Assembly: GCA_018224415.1 (NCBI GenBank)
Contig: JAGTUZ010000170.1
Span: 1-14,290, forward strand
DNA length: 14,290 nt
From: Bacteroidota bacterium
GTDB taxonomy: Bacteria > Bacteroidota > Ignavibacteria > SZUA-365
Reading direction: 5' to 3'
Part shown: positions 1 to 7,435 of the stretch, one piece after another
How the letters are laid out: the number at the start of each line of letters is the position of its first letter
How positions within the stretch are numbered: the stretch's first letter is position 1
Notes under the pieces: generated by a model
What the model saw: only the letters and a program-made list of their open reading frames with translations
Databases searched by the model: none
Told to the model about the DNA's origin: nothing
Position numbers and translations under genes: made by a program

Positions 1-20
1 AAAACCACCGCCGTCGGTGG
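1..20 (-). terminator. Possible minus-strand terminator cut by the window edge
   Basis: CCACCG (5-10) and CGGTGG (15-20) form a perfect 6-bp stem with a 4-base loop. On the minus strand it is followed by at least four T residues, at which point the window ends. There is no T-run on the plus strand. The transcript it would end is unclear, because the nearest minus-strand gene already has a hairpin at 1561-1596. Confidence 0.2.
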
Positions 21-72
21 CGCATCGTAACGCAACGGAAACATCTCACCGCTCTCTTTTCAGGATAACCAG

Positions 73-1536
73 ATGCTGATTTCCAGAATATGCTCCGTCT
101 TCGTGCTCGTTGTCGTACTCGTTCTCGTTCTGGCACCCACCGGCCACACGGTCGCGCAGCTGTCAGGCGATCACTCCGCACCGCGCCCGGCCTCCTCCCC
201 CGAAATGCACCAGCGACTTGCCGGGAGCGCCTTTCTCGACAATGCCGGATACGATGTGCTGCGGCGCCTCAGCGATGAGGCCGGTGGTCGTTGGATCGGT
301 TCGGTGGAAAACGAACGGGGCATGCAGATCCTCGAGGAGGAGCTGCGACGACATGGACTCACACCGCGACGTGAGACCTTTTCCGTACCGGGCTGGCGGC
401 GTGGGGACGACGAGGTGCGTTTGGTCTCCCCCGCTGACAGGGTGCTGCGTGTGGCTGCCCTCGGGTACGTCGACGCAACGCCCGCCTTCGAAGCGGATCT
501 GGCATGGATGAACCGCGGCACCGCGGAGGATTTCGACAGCCTCCAATGTGAAGGCAGAATCGCCCTGGTCACACAGGAGGCACAGCCGGGACGTGAGACT
601 CCTCTCCGTTCGGAAGTCATCCGCGTCGCCGCCGAGGCAGGCGCGCGCGCCGTGCTCTTTATCAACGACAGGAAAGGCGGACAGCTGCTCTGCGGCATGG
701 GTAATTTCCAGGGTGAGGCCGCTCCTGTCCCGGCATTCAGTATGACGTGGGAAGAAGGCATGCGGCTGCACCGGCTCATCGACGCGGGCGTCCCCGTTCG
801 CATGCGCGTCACGACCCATTCACGCTGCGTTCCGGTGGAAAGCGCCAACATCGTCTGCACACTGCCGGGACGAAGCAGCGAGAAAGTCATCGTCGGCGCG
901 CATTTCGATTCCTGGGACATTGGTCAGGGCAGCGTCGACAACGGCGTCGGCACTGCGCTGCTGTTCGACATCGCACGCATGCTGGCCACGCTCTCGCCGG
1001 AGAACGAACGGACTGTCGAGTTCGTCTGGTTCAACGGCGAGGAGATGGGCCTCTGGGGTTCCCGTCGGTATGTCGAGGCGCACCGCGATGACGCAATCGT
1101 CGCCATGATCAACATGGACATGACCGGTAGTCCGCGCGGCTTCAGCGCCATGGGCAACGATCACTTTCTGCCACTGCTTGAGGAACTCTGCGCGGAACTG
1201 CGCGGCTACGATATGAGCCGTGGCGTCATCAACGCGCTTTGGACAAACAGCGACCATCAGCCATTCATGCTTGCGGGTTTTCCCACCATCACACCGCTCG
1301 GTCATCTCGACCGCGAGACCGTCACGACCTACCATGACTTCGGCGACACTTTCGACCTCGTCAACAAGCGGTACCTGTCCGAGGCCTCCGGCGTCGTGTC
1401 CATCCTGGCATTCGAGCTCGCAAACAGGATCTCCGTGCCCGTTGTCCGCCGCACCGCCGCCGAGACGGCCGCGTATCTCCGGGCGGGCGGGCTCGAGCAG
1501 CGCCTGCGGCGGCAGGGAGAGTGGCCATTCGACTGA
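73..1536 (+). CDS. Secreted M28-family metallopeptidase, carboxypeptidase Q-like
   Basis: Predicted zinc exopeptidase of 487 residues, exported and probably hydrolysing peptides in the periplasm or outside the cell. Residues 1-29 are a signal peptide: a long Val/Leu-rich core followed by a cleavage site near HTVA-Q. Residues about 130-250 look like a protease-associated (PA) insert, with the peptidase core on both sides. The di-zinc M28 ligands are all visible: His277 (in AHFDSWD), Asp289 (VDNG), Glu324 after catalytic Glu323 (NGEEMG), Asp349 (NMDMTG) and His421 (TTYHDF). The string HFDSWDIGQG closely resembles vertebrate-type carboxypeptidase Q, which has the same PA plus M28 plan and similar length. 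The start has AGGA about 8 bases upstream and leads directly into the signal peptide. It is the only plus-strand gene in the left half and is not in an operon with anything visible. The substrate cannot be told from sequence. Confidence 0.9.
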   Translation: MLISRICSVFVLVVVLVLVLAPTGHTVAQLSGDHSAPRPASSPEMHQRLAGSAFLDNAGYDVLRRLSDEAGGRWIGSVENERGMQILEEELRRHGLTPRRETFSVPGWRRGDDEVRLVSPADRVLRVAALGYVDATPAFEADLAWMNRGTAEDFDSLQCEGRIALVTQEAQPGRETPLRSEVIRVAAEAGARAVLFINDRKGGQLLCGMGNFQGEAAPVPAFSMTWEEGMRLHRLIDAGVPVRMRVTTHSRCVPVESANIVCTLPGRSSEKVIVGAHFDSWDIGQGSVDNGVGTALLFDIARMLATLSPENERTVEFVWFNGEEMGLWGSRRYVEAHRDDAIVAMINMDMTGSPRGFSAMGNDHFLPLLEELCAELRGYDMSRGVINALWTNSDHQPFMLAGFPTITPLGHLDRETVTTYHDFGDTFDLVNKRYLSEASGVVSILAFELANRISVPVVRRTAAETAAYLRAGGLEQRLRRQGEWPFD

Positions 1537-1560
1537 CGTCGTGGACAGAACCGTGAAATG

Positions 1561-1596
1561 ACACAGACGGCGATCCATGGGGATCGCCGTCTGTGT
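1561..1596. terminator. Perfect 16-bp hairpin between convergent genes
   Basis: The arm at 1561-1576 (ACACAGACGGCGATCC) is exactly complementary to 1581-1596, with an ATGG loop. It lies 24 bases after the peptidase stop and 80 bases after the receiver-gene stop, so it can serve both transcripts. Neither side has a strong T-run (TTGG on plus, CATTT on minus). It is therefore a very stable but not textbook intrinsic terminator, probably bidirectional. Confidence 0.65.
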
Positions 1597-1656
1597 TTGG
1601 TCCGCGCGGGAACGGGACGTCCCGGCCGCGCGACAAGGTGCTTCGCTCGTTTCAGT

Positions 1657-1694
1657 TCATCCGAGCTTTTTCTTTATCATCCGAGCTTTTTCTT
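1657..1694. repeat. 18-bp direct repeat (20-bp period) at the end of the receiver gene
   Basis: TCATCCGAGCTTTTTCTT occurs at 1657-1674 and again at 1677-1694, separated by two bases. The right copy encodes the last residues and stop codon of the minus-strand receiver gene (KKKLG-stop). The left copy repeats the same codons and stop just beyond the stop. This looks like a recent tandem duplication of 20 bp that did not change the protein. Confidence 0.9.
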
Positions 1695-2051
1695 CAGAAT
1701 GGAAAGCAGGGTCTTGGGATGCACAGGCTTCTGGAACACGCCGTCCAGCCCGAGCGCCTTGTAATCGGTGTTGTCGTCGAGACTGTCTCCGACCGAGCTG
1801 AGAAGGAACAGTGGCAGCTGGTTGCCGAGGAGCTTCATCTCCTTGGCGAAGTTCAGGCCGGCATCCACCTCCTCCATCATCAGATCGACCAGCACGAAGT
1901 CTGGCGTGTGCTCCCGGTACTTGCGAAGACCTTCCTCGGCACTGTGCGCCTCGATCATGCCGTAACCGTTGGCTTCGAGGATCATGCGCACGGCGTCAAG
2001 CATATCCTGGTCGTCATCGATGTACAGGATCACGTGTTTACCGTCGTTCAT
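1677..2051 (-). CDS. Single-domain response regulator (receiver only) at the end of the hox operon
   Basis: A CheY-like receiver of 124 residues with no output domain. The acidic pocket is Asp12-Asp14 (YIDDD), the phosphoacceptor is Asp56 (VLVDLMM), the conserved Ser/Thr is Ser85 or Ser86, and the conserved Lys is Lys108 in QKP. It is therefore expected to be phosphorylated by a histidine kinase and to signal by protein contact. The start has GGAG about 8 bases upstream. It lies 54 bases downstream of hoxW on the same strand with no terminator between, so it is probably co-transcribed with the hydrogenase genes. Its kinase and target are unknown. The nearest kinase (10293-12044) is a candidate only by proximity. 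The gene ends in a 20-bp tandem duplication. Confidence 0.85.
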   Translation of the reverse strand: MNDGKHVILYIDDDQDMLDAVRMILEANGYGMIEAHSAEEGLRKYREHTPDFVLVDLMMEEVDAGLNFAKEMKLLGNQLPLFLLSSVGDSLDDNTDYKALGLDGVFQKPVHPKTLLSILKKKLG

Positions 2052-2105
2052 TGTTTTTCTCCATGTATGAATTTCTCGTGTAGACGATTCAAACGCGCCG
2101 GTGCG

Positions 2106-2585
2106 TCAGTTCATCTGTTGCGGCACGTCCAGCAATGACGGGTTATCCAGCGCCAGGCGCAGGAATGCGGTGGCCTTCTCGAGATTCTCCGTGGCACGGG
2201 CAGAAAGTCCCTCTCCGAATTCATTGAATTCGTAGCCACGGATGCCAAGAATGTACCCGCGTGTTTGCGCATGGAACAGCGCGTGTGCCATGTGCAGAAG
2301 CACGGACGGCTCGACGCTGTGGCTGCTGAAGCTGAGGGCCTGTTTCGGCTGCACGACCTCGACCCCGTAGGGTTCACGGCCGTTGACGGATGCGTCGGCG
2401 AAGATCACGATGTCATGTTTCGCCACGTCGTCCGCATCCTCCACCGTGAGCTGGTAGTCGGAGTCGACGGTAAGGCCGTCGACCTGCCACTGCTCCGCGG
2501 CAACCGCGATCGCCGGTCCCAGTCCGTCGTCGAGACGTCCCGGGTTGCCGTAACCGATGAGCAATATGCGCTTCGGCTGCTCCAT
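2106..2585 (-). CDS. hoxW: Hydrogenase maturation endopeptidase HoxW
   Basis: Nickel-dependent protease (159 residues) that removes the C-terminal extension of the hydrogenase large subunit after Ni-Fe centre insertion, allowing assembly with the small subunit. It belongs to the HybD/HyaD/HoxW peptidase family (M52). The N-terminal signature GYGNPGRLDDGLG (11-23) is intact. By family comparison the nickel-sensing ligands are probably Asp20, Asp64 (IFADASV) and His89 (SSHSVEP), though His98 is an alternative for the last. The ATG overlaps the hoxH stop codon by one base (TGATG), so translation is likely coupled to that of its substrate. The placement directly after hoxH and the HoxW-type DD in the signature support the assignment to this hydrogenase rather than another. 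Confidence 0.92.
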   Translation of the reverse strand: MEQPKRILLIGYGNPGRLDDGLGPAIAVAAEQWQVDGLTVDSDYQLTVEDADDVAKHDIVIFADASVNGREPYGVEVVQPKQALSFSSHSVEPSVLLHMAHALFHAQTRGYILGIRGYEFNEFGEGLSARATENLEKATAFLRLALDNPSLLDVPQQMN

Positions 2586-4027
2586 CAGGTGCTCTTCTTC
2601 GCGACCTCGTTGCCCTCGTGATCGACGAGGCGCACCACCAGCGGCATGCGTCCGAGTGCGTGCGTTGCGCAGGAGAGACAGGGATCGTAGGCGCGGATCG
2701 CGACTTCGATTCGATTGAGCAGTCCCTCGGTGATCTCGGCCTTCCCGGAGATATGATCCATGGCCACTTTGGTAACGGCGCGGTTCATGGGTTCGTTGTT
2801 ACTGGTCGTCGACACGATGAGATTCGCCATCACCACCTGGTCGTTTTCATCGACGCGATAGTGATGGAACAACGTGCCACGCGGCGCTTCGAGCAGGCCC
2901 ACACCTTCCGGACGACGGTCGCCCTTGAGTACGAGATCCGTTCCCTGCAGGTCGGAATCATGAAGCAAGTCACGGATTTTCTCGATGGAGTGCAGTGTTT
3001 CGATCATGCGCGCCCAGTGGTAGGCCATCGTGAGATTGTTGGGCTTGCCGTTCGTGACCGCCATGAACTCCTGGCGGGCGGCCTCTGCCTCGGGCGTGTC
3101 GATGAAGTCACAGGCGTTGACGCGGGCGAGCGGACCCACACGGTACCAGCCGTTTTCCGGACCGATCGATTTGATGAAGGGAAATTTCATATACGACCAG
3201 TCGCGCACATCCTCACCGATATAGTCGAGGTAGTTGTTGTAATCCACCTGGTCGAAGATTTTTCCGCCGTTCGCATCGATGGCGCGAAGGTTGCCGTGGT
3301 AGAGATCCATCGCACCGTCTTCACGAACCAGCGAGAGATGGTTGGAATCGAAGGAGCCGAAGGGGGCGATGGCCTCGAGGTTTTCGATTGTGTAGTTCCT
3401 GGCGATTGCCAGCGCGCCACGGGACCATTCGATCATCTGGTCGATGTCCTTGAGGAAGCTGTCGCGTTCTTCGATCGAGAGATTCTTGTTCACGCCACCC
3501 GGGATGGCACCGGTGCCATGGATCTTCTTGCCGGCGGTGGCCTTGATGATCTCCTGTCCGAACTTGCGCATCATCACGCCCTGCACGGCGAGATCCTGAT
3601 GCTTCGCGGCAACGCCGATGACGTTGCGGATGGCGACGTCGGCATCGAATCCGAACAAAAGATCCGGTGATGCGAGATGGAAGAAGTGCAGGGAATGGGA
3701 CTGGAACATCTGCCCGTAATGCATGAGGCGGCGCATTTTCTCGGCGGTGGGCGTAAGTTCGTCCACACCGACAATCTGGTCCATCGCCTTGGCGGCCGCG
3801 AGATGGTGGCTGACCGGACAGATGCCGCAGAGGCGCTGCACGAGCACCGGGGCTTCCCAGTAGGGGCGGCCCTGGATAAAGCGTTCAAAGCCGCGGAACT
3901 CCACGATGTGGAGGCGGGCCTGCTTCACCCGGTTTTCTTCGTCGAGAAGAATGGTCACCTTGCCGTGTCCCTCGACGCGGGTCACCGGCTCGATGACGAT
4001 TCTTTTCATGTCTTGTGTATCTTGCAC
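2585..4027 (-). CDS. hoxH: NAD-linked [NiFe]-hydrogenase large subunit HoxH
   Basis: Catalytic subunit (480 residues before processing) that carries the Ni-Fe(CN)2CO centre and splits or makes H2. The centre is bound by two Cys pairs: RLCGIC (Cys67, Cys70) near the N terminus and DPCLSCATH (Cys450, Cys453) near the C terminus. The 24 residues after His456, starting ALGRMPL, are the removable extension. In the Cupriavidus necator enzyme, cleavage occurs after this His, by HoxW. The gene starts at GTG 4027, which has AGGAG seven bases upstream; the in-frame ATG at 4009 has no ribosome-binding site. It follows hoxY by 42 bases and its stop overlaps the hoxW start. The N-terminal IEPVTRVEGHG motif is also typical of [NiFe] large subunits. 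Soluble, cytoplasmic; no signal peptide. Confidence 0.96.
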   Translation of the reverse strand: MQDTQDMKRIVIEPVTRVEGHGKVTILLDEENRVKQARLHIVEFRGFERFIQGRPYWEAPVLVQRLCGICPVSHHLAAAKAMDQIVGVDELTPTAEKMRRLMHYGQMFQSHSLHFFHLASPDLLFGFDADVAIRNVIGVAAKHQDLAVQGVMMRKFGQEIIKATAGKKIHGTGAIPGGVNKNLSIEERDSFLKDIDQMIEWSRGALAIARNYTIENLEAIAPFGSFDSNHLSLVREDGAMDLYHGNLRAIDANGGKIFDQVDYNNYLDYIGEDVRDWSYMKFPFIKSIGPENGWYRVGPLARVNACDFIDTPEAEAARQEFMAVTNGKPNNLTMAYHWARMIETLHSIEKIRDLLHDSDLQGTDLVLKGDRRPEGVGLLEAPRGTLFHHYRVDENDQVVMANLIVSTTSNNEPMNRAVTKVAMDHISGKAEITEGLLNRIEVAIRAYDPCLSCATHALGRMPLVVRLVDHEGNEVAKKST

Positions 4028-4069
4028 GTCAATTCTCCTGTTCCTGGCTGTGTTTCATTTCGGGCGACA

Positions 4070-4615
4070 TCAGTCGTACTTGAATAGGTCGTACGGAAGC
4101 TCCATCGGCTTGTCGGTCAGCAGGGCGACCAGCGCCTGCCAGATCGTATCCGCCGACGGCGGGCATCCCGGGAGATGGTAATCCATCTTCACTACCTCGT
4201 GGCAGGGATACACCCGGTCGAGCAGCAGGGGAATTTCCGGATCGTTGGGAATGCGTCCCGACGGATTGTGCACACTCGGCCCGTTGAGGTAGGCCTCGTC
4301 GAGACACTCCTGCAGGGGGATGGTGTTGCGCATCGCCGGCAGTCCGCCGCTGATGGCGCAGTCGCCCAGGGAGATCAGGATCTTGCAGTGCTTGCGGAAG
4401 TCCTGCAGCACGCGCACGTTTTCTTCGTTCGCGCAGCCACCCTCGACGATGCCCACGAGGCATTCGCCGGTGAATTCCTTGATGTCGTTGATCGGGGATT
4501 TGTCGAAGTCCACCAGTTCCACCAGCTGGAGAATGCGCTCGTCGATGTCGAGAATCGACATGTGACATCCGAAGCATCCGGCGAGGGACGTGGTCGCGAT
4601 TTTCGGCTTTGCCAT
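4070..4615 (-). CDS. hoxY: NAD-linked [NiFe]-hydrogenase small subunit HoxY
   Basis: Small electron-transfer subunit (181 residues) that pairs with HoxH and holds the proximal [4Fe-4S] cluster. Likely ligands are Cys14 and Cys17 (AGCFGCHMS), Cys86 (GDCA) and Cys151 (PGCPPSAD). It lacks the C-terminal domain with medial and distal clusters found in membrane-bound uptake hydrogenases, and it has no Tat signal, as expected for group 3d cytoplasmic enzymes. I chose ATG 4615 because AAGGAG and AGGA lie upstream at usable distance and the product starts MAKPKIATTSLAG, like its homologues. An alternative ATG at 4639 forms an ATGA overlap with the hoxU stop but has a poor ribosome-binding site and would add eight residues. 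The GGCANEEN string at 59-66 is another family-typical segment. Confidence 0.94.
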   Translation of the reverse strand: MAKPKIATTSLAGCFGCHMSILDIDERILQLVELVDFDKSPINDIKEFTGECLVGIVEGGCANEENVRVLQDFRKHCKILISLGDCAISGGLPAMRNTIPLQECLDEAYLNGPSVHNPSGRIPNDPEIPLLLDRVYPCHEVVKMDYHLPGCPPSADTIWQALVALLTDKPMELPYDLFKYD

Positions 4616-4635
4616 TATTGTATCCTGCTCCTTCG

Positions 4636-5349
4636 TCATTGTTTGTTTGCTTCGATGTCCGATCCGATCGGCTCGTGATCGTACGTGCGTTGTCCGATCG
4701 GAACGGTGTACCCGACGTGCTTGCGAAGGATCGCACCCACCGGGCAAACCTCGACGGCCTTGTCGGTGACCTCGAGATCGGTGTCGGCAAGATTCGCGCG
4801 GGAATTCACCGCAATGCGTTTTCCGGGACCGCGTCCGACGAACTGGAACACGTTCTTCCCGTCGAGATCACGGGAGGCACGCACACAGCGGGCGCAGAGA
4901 ATGCAGCGGTTGTGGTCGATGAAGACGTCCTTGTGCGACGCATCGACGTTGCGGTCGGCGGGGAACATGTATGGATACTTCGGTGCCGTGATGCCGAATC
5001 GGTAGGCCAGGGCCTGCAGTTCGCAGTTTCCGCTCTTCTCGCAGAACATGCAGTAATGATTGCCCTCGACAAACAGCATGTCGATGATGTTGCGGCGGAA
5101 CTCAAGCAGTTCATCGGTGTCGTTTTCCACCATGATGCCTTCCGCGACGGGCTGGGTGCAGGCAGACTGGAATCGGCCGTTGACCTTGACCGTGCAGACG
5201 CGGCAGCTGCCGAAAGCCGGCAATCCCTCGAAGGCGCAGAGCCGGGGAATGTAGATGCCTGCGGTATCCGCAGCACCCATAATGGTCTGCCCTTCCCTTC
5301 CATGCACTTCGATGCCGTCTATTTCAAACGTGATGGTTGTATCGTTCAT
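4636..5349 (-). CDS. hoxU: Hydrogenase diaphorase subunit HoxU (NuoG-like iron-sulfur protein)
   Basis: Carries electrons between the hydrogenase HoxHY and the NAD-reducing HoxF (237 residues). It matches the N-terminal part of complex I NuoG. A ferredoxin-like domain binds a [2Fe-2S] cluster through Cys38, Cys49, Cys52 and Cys64 (RLCAFEG, GSCRVC). A second site has His98, Cys100, Cys103 and Cys109 (NHYCMFCEKSGNC). A third [4Fe-4S] site uses Cys149, Cys152, Cys155 (RCILCARC) and Cys202 (VCPVGAI). The molybdopterin-like rest of NuoG is absent, as is normal for HoxU. The ATG at 5349 has GGAA about 8 bases upstream. It lies 30 bases after hoxF, and its stop overlaps the alternative hoxY start. 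Confidence 0.95.
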   Translation of the reverse strand: MNDTTITFEIDGIEVHGREGQTIMGAADTAGIYIPRLCAFEGLPAFGSCRVCTVKVNGRFQSACTQPVAEGIMVENDTDELLEFRRNIIDMLFVEGNHYCMFCEKSGNCELQALAYRFGITAPKYPYMFPADRNVDASHKDVFIDHNRCILCARCVRASRDLDGKNVFQFVGRGPGKRIAVNSRANLADTDLEVTDKAVEVCPVGAILRKHVGYTVPIGQRTYDHEPIGSDIEANKQ

Positions 5350-5379
5350 GATTCGTTTCCGTGTTCTTTCGTAGGATGG

Positions 5380-7194
5380 TTATTCGGCGAAATGCATGGA
5401 CGGGCGGCCGGCGATTTCCTTCGCCGTCCCGAGCGCCTGGTGAATGTCGAAGGTTGGCTGGAACGGCTGGTCTTCTTTCACCTTCGCCAAGTACAGCGCG
5501 TGGAAATTCTTCAGCGACGAGAGAATGGGATTCGGAGATGTCTGTCCGAGACCGCAGCGGCTGGTCGCCTTGACCGACGTACCGAGTTCCTCGAGATACA
5601 CGAGGTCCGAGGGTTCGCCCTTGCCGTGGATGATCTTGTCGAGCCTGTCCTTGAGCAGCACGTTGCCGACGCGGCAGGGCGTGCAGTAGCCGCAGCTCTC
5701 TTCGATGAAAAAGTCCATGAAGTACTCAACCACTTGCAGCAGGTCGCGCTCGGGACCGAACACCATCAGCGCGCCGCCCGTGGCGAGATCGTCGTAGCAG
5801 ATGATGCGGTCGTACATGTCGGGACCGATCAACTGGCCGCTCGGACCGCCGACCTGCACCGCTGCGGCGTTTTCGCCGCCGGCCATATCGAGCACTTCTC
5901 TCATCGTGATGCCGAAGGGGACTTCGTACACACCCGGCCGGCGGATGTCCCCGCCGATGCTGAGCAGTTTCGTCCCGGTGCTGCCCTTCGAGCCGATCTG
6001 CGAGAACCAGCCGGCTCCCTGATCGACGATGCGCGCGACACAGCAGAACGTCTCCACGTTGTTGACGGAGGTCGGACAGTTGAGGTAGCCCTTCTGCGCG
6101 GGGAACGGCGGACGGTTTTTCGGATCGCCGCGCAATCCCTCGCAGGAACTGATCAGGGCAGTTTCCTCGCCGCACACATAGGCGCCCGCGCCCATCTGGA
6201 TGCGGATGTCGAAGTCGAAGTCCTGCTTGCCCATCACGCCGCTGCCGAGCATGTTCATGTTCCGGGCCTTCTGCAGCACATCCTCGAGGAAGGGACGCAG
6301 ATAGGCATACTCGGCACGGAGGTAGATGATGCCCTCCTGCGCGCCGATGGCGTATCCGGCAATGGCCATGCCTTCGATCAGCAGTTCGGGGCGTTCGGTG
6401 AGAATCACTCGATCCTTGAACGTACCGGGCTCGCCTTCGTCGGCGTTGCAGACAACGTACTTCTTCTCGCCCGTGGCAGCGCGCGTGAAGTCCCACTTCA
6501 TACCGGTCGGGAATCCTGCGCCGCCCCGTCCGCGCAGGCGTGCTGTCTTCACGTCGCGGATGACCTCGTTGGGACTCATGGCCAGCGCCTTCTTCAGCGA
6601 CCGGCCGCACTCGAGCGGTGCGAAGATCACTTCGCCGCGCCTGCGGATGTTGTTCGATACCGCAGCACTGACAAGCGGACAGGAATTGTTTCCGTCGCCC
6701 AGTTTCCGGAGAAGGCGTTCCGGAGCGACGCCTGCTTTCAGCTGATCGATGATGTCGATTGCCGCGTCACGCGACAGTTCGGTGAAAATTTCATCATTGA
6801 CCATGATCGCCGGTGCCTGATCGCACATGCCGATGCAGGGCGTCGTCTCCAGCGTGATCAGACCGTCGGCCGTCGTCTCGCCCACCTCGATGCCGAGGGC
6901 GTCGCAGAACGTCTGCTTGAGCCGCTCGAAACCGTACATGCGGTCGATGATGTCGTCACACAGACGGATGACGATGTTGCCTTTTTGCTTTTTCGAGAGA
7001 AACGTGTAAAAGGAAACCACGCTCTCGACTTCGACCCGGTAGGTACCGACCTGCCGGGCGATCAGATCCATCGCATCATCGGAGATGTGCCGCTGCGTTT
7101 CCTGCAGCTCGCGCACGATGTCCATCATCCGCGTGCGGTCGTTGCCGAAGCTCTCGCAGACGGCCGTGACAATGCGTTCCAAGTTCTCTGACAT
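5380..7194 (-). CDS. hoxF: Hydrogenase diaphorase subunit HoxF (NuoE-NuoF fusion, NAD(H)-binding)
   Basis: Flavoprotein of 604 residues where electrons from H2 reduce NAD+, or the reverse. Residues about 1-160 are a NuoE-like thioredoxin-fold domain and the rest is NuoF-like. In the NuoF part, the FMN/NADH region shows GRGGAGFPTG (222-231), CNADEGEPGTFKDR and GAGAYVCGEET (335-345). The [4Fe-4S] site is Cys501, Cys504, Cys507 (ESCGYCTPC) and Cys547 (SRCGLG). In the NuoE part only Cys79, Cys120 and Cys124 of the expected four ligands exist; Asp84 sits where the second Cys of C-x4-C would be. The fusion explains why no separate hoxE is present. ATG 7194 has AGAGAGG 7 bases upstream. It is the first gene of the operon, behind the promoter at 7260-7291. 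Confidence 0.95.
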   Translation of the reverse strand: MSENLERIVTAVCESFGNDRTRMMDIVRELQETQRHISDDAMDLIARQVGTYRVEVESVVSFYTFLSKKQKGNIVIRLCDDIIDRMYGFERLKQTFCDALGIEVGETTADGLITLETTPCIGMCDQAPAIMVNDEIFTELSRDAAIDIIDQLKAGVAPERLLRKLGDGNNSCPLVSAAVSNNIRRRGEVIFAPLECGRSLKKALAMSPNEVIRDVKTARLRGRGGAGFPTGMKWDFTRAATGEKKYVVCNADEGEPGTFKDRVILTERPELLIEGMAIAGYAIGAQEGIIYLRAEYAYLRPFLEDVLQKARNMNMLGSGVMGKQDFDFDIRIQMGAGAYVCGEETALISSCEGLRGDPKNRPPFPAQKGYLNCPTSVNNVETFCCVARIVDQGAGWFSQIGSKGSTGTKLLSIGGDIRRPGVYEVPFGITMREVLDMAGGENAAAVQVGGPSGQLIGPDMYDRIICYDDLATGGALMVFGPERDLLQVVEYFMDFFIEESCGYCTPCRVGNVLLKDRLDKIIHGKGEPSDLVYLEELGTSVKATSRCGLGQTSPNPILSSLKNFHALYLAKVKEDQPFQPTFDIHQALGTAKEIAGRPSMHFAE

Positions 7195-7233
7195 CCAAGT
7201 ACCTCTCTGGTGACTCGCTGTGATTTGAGTGCC

Positions 7234-7250
7234 ATCTCAGATAAAGAGAT
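7234..7250 (-). other. Small hairpin in the predicted hox leader
   Basis: ATCTC (7234-7238) and GAGAT (7246-7250) form a 5-bp stem with a 7-base loop in the roughly 60-base leader between the promoter and the hoxF start. It is not followed by T residues, so it is not a terminator. It could stabilise the mRNA end or be chance. Confidence 0.3.
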
Positions 7251-7259
7251 CACATCATA

Positions 7260-7291
7260 CAAATCTACCAATCGTGAAAAATGTATCCAAA
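7260..7291 (-). promoter_or_regulatory. Bacteroidota-type promoter of the hox operon
   Basis: On the minus strand TTTG (7291-7288), a 20-base spacer and TAGATTTG (7267-7260) match the -33 TTTG / -7 TAnnTTTG consensus of the Bacteroidota primary sigma factor. The predicted start of transcription is near 7256, about 60 bases before hoxF. The stretch further upstream (7300-7385) is AT-rich compared with its surroundings. Confidence 0.65.
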
Positions 7292-7385
7292 TAATCACGA
7301 AAAATTTCTCGAATTTGTTGTCGTGTCGCTGGACTTCTTTCTCTTTTCATGCTATTGTTTTCCCGTTTTCAGCAATTATCACCTC

Positions 7386-7412
7386 AAAAAAAACGGGCTC
7401 CGAAGAGCCCGT
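7386..7412 (-). terminator. Intrinsic terminator of the lipoprotein gene (UUCG loop)
   Basis: On the minus strand an 8-bp stem, ACGGGCTC with GAGCCCGT, closes a TTCG tetraloop and is followed by a run of T (7393 down to 7386). It lies 24 bases after the lipoprotein stop and isolates it from the hox promoter. This is a textbook rho-independent terminator. Confidence 0.95.
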
Positions 7413-7435
7413 GTGGAAAACGCGATCACAGACGA

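Larger units (their letters stand above)
7219..7300. promoter_or_regulatory. Pairs of GTGA/TCAC half-sites flanking the hox promoter
   Basis: Two dyads surround the hox promoter. TCGTGA (7272-7277) and TCACGA (7295-7300) are exact inverted copies separated by 17 bases, and they span the -33 element. TGTGAT (7219-7224) and ATCACA (7249-7254) are also exact inverted copies, 24 bases apart, and lie in the leader. All four contain GTGA/TCAC, as in Crp-type half-sites, but the spacing differs from the Crp palindrome. They are operator candidates only. Confidence 0.35.

Noticed and set aside
2618..3670. 350-codon plus-strand open frame antisense to hoxH
   Set aside because: It is a shadow of hoxH, with no family features.
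4609..7191. 860-codon plus-strand open frame antisense to hoxF, hoxU and part of hoxY
   Set aside because: It mirrors three clearly conserved genes, has no recognisable motif and is explained by GC-rich codon bias on the opposite strand.
7218..7234. TGGCAC on the minus strand as a sigma-54 -24 element for hox
   Set aside because: The matching -12 TTGC is absent at the right distance, and the TTTG/TAnnTTTG promoter fits better.
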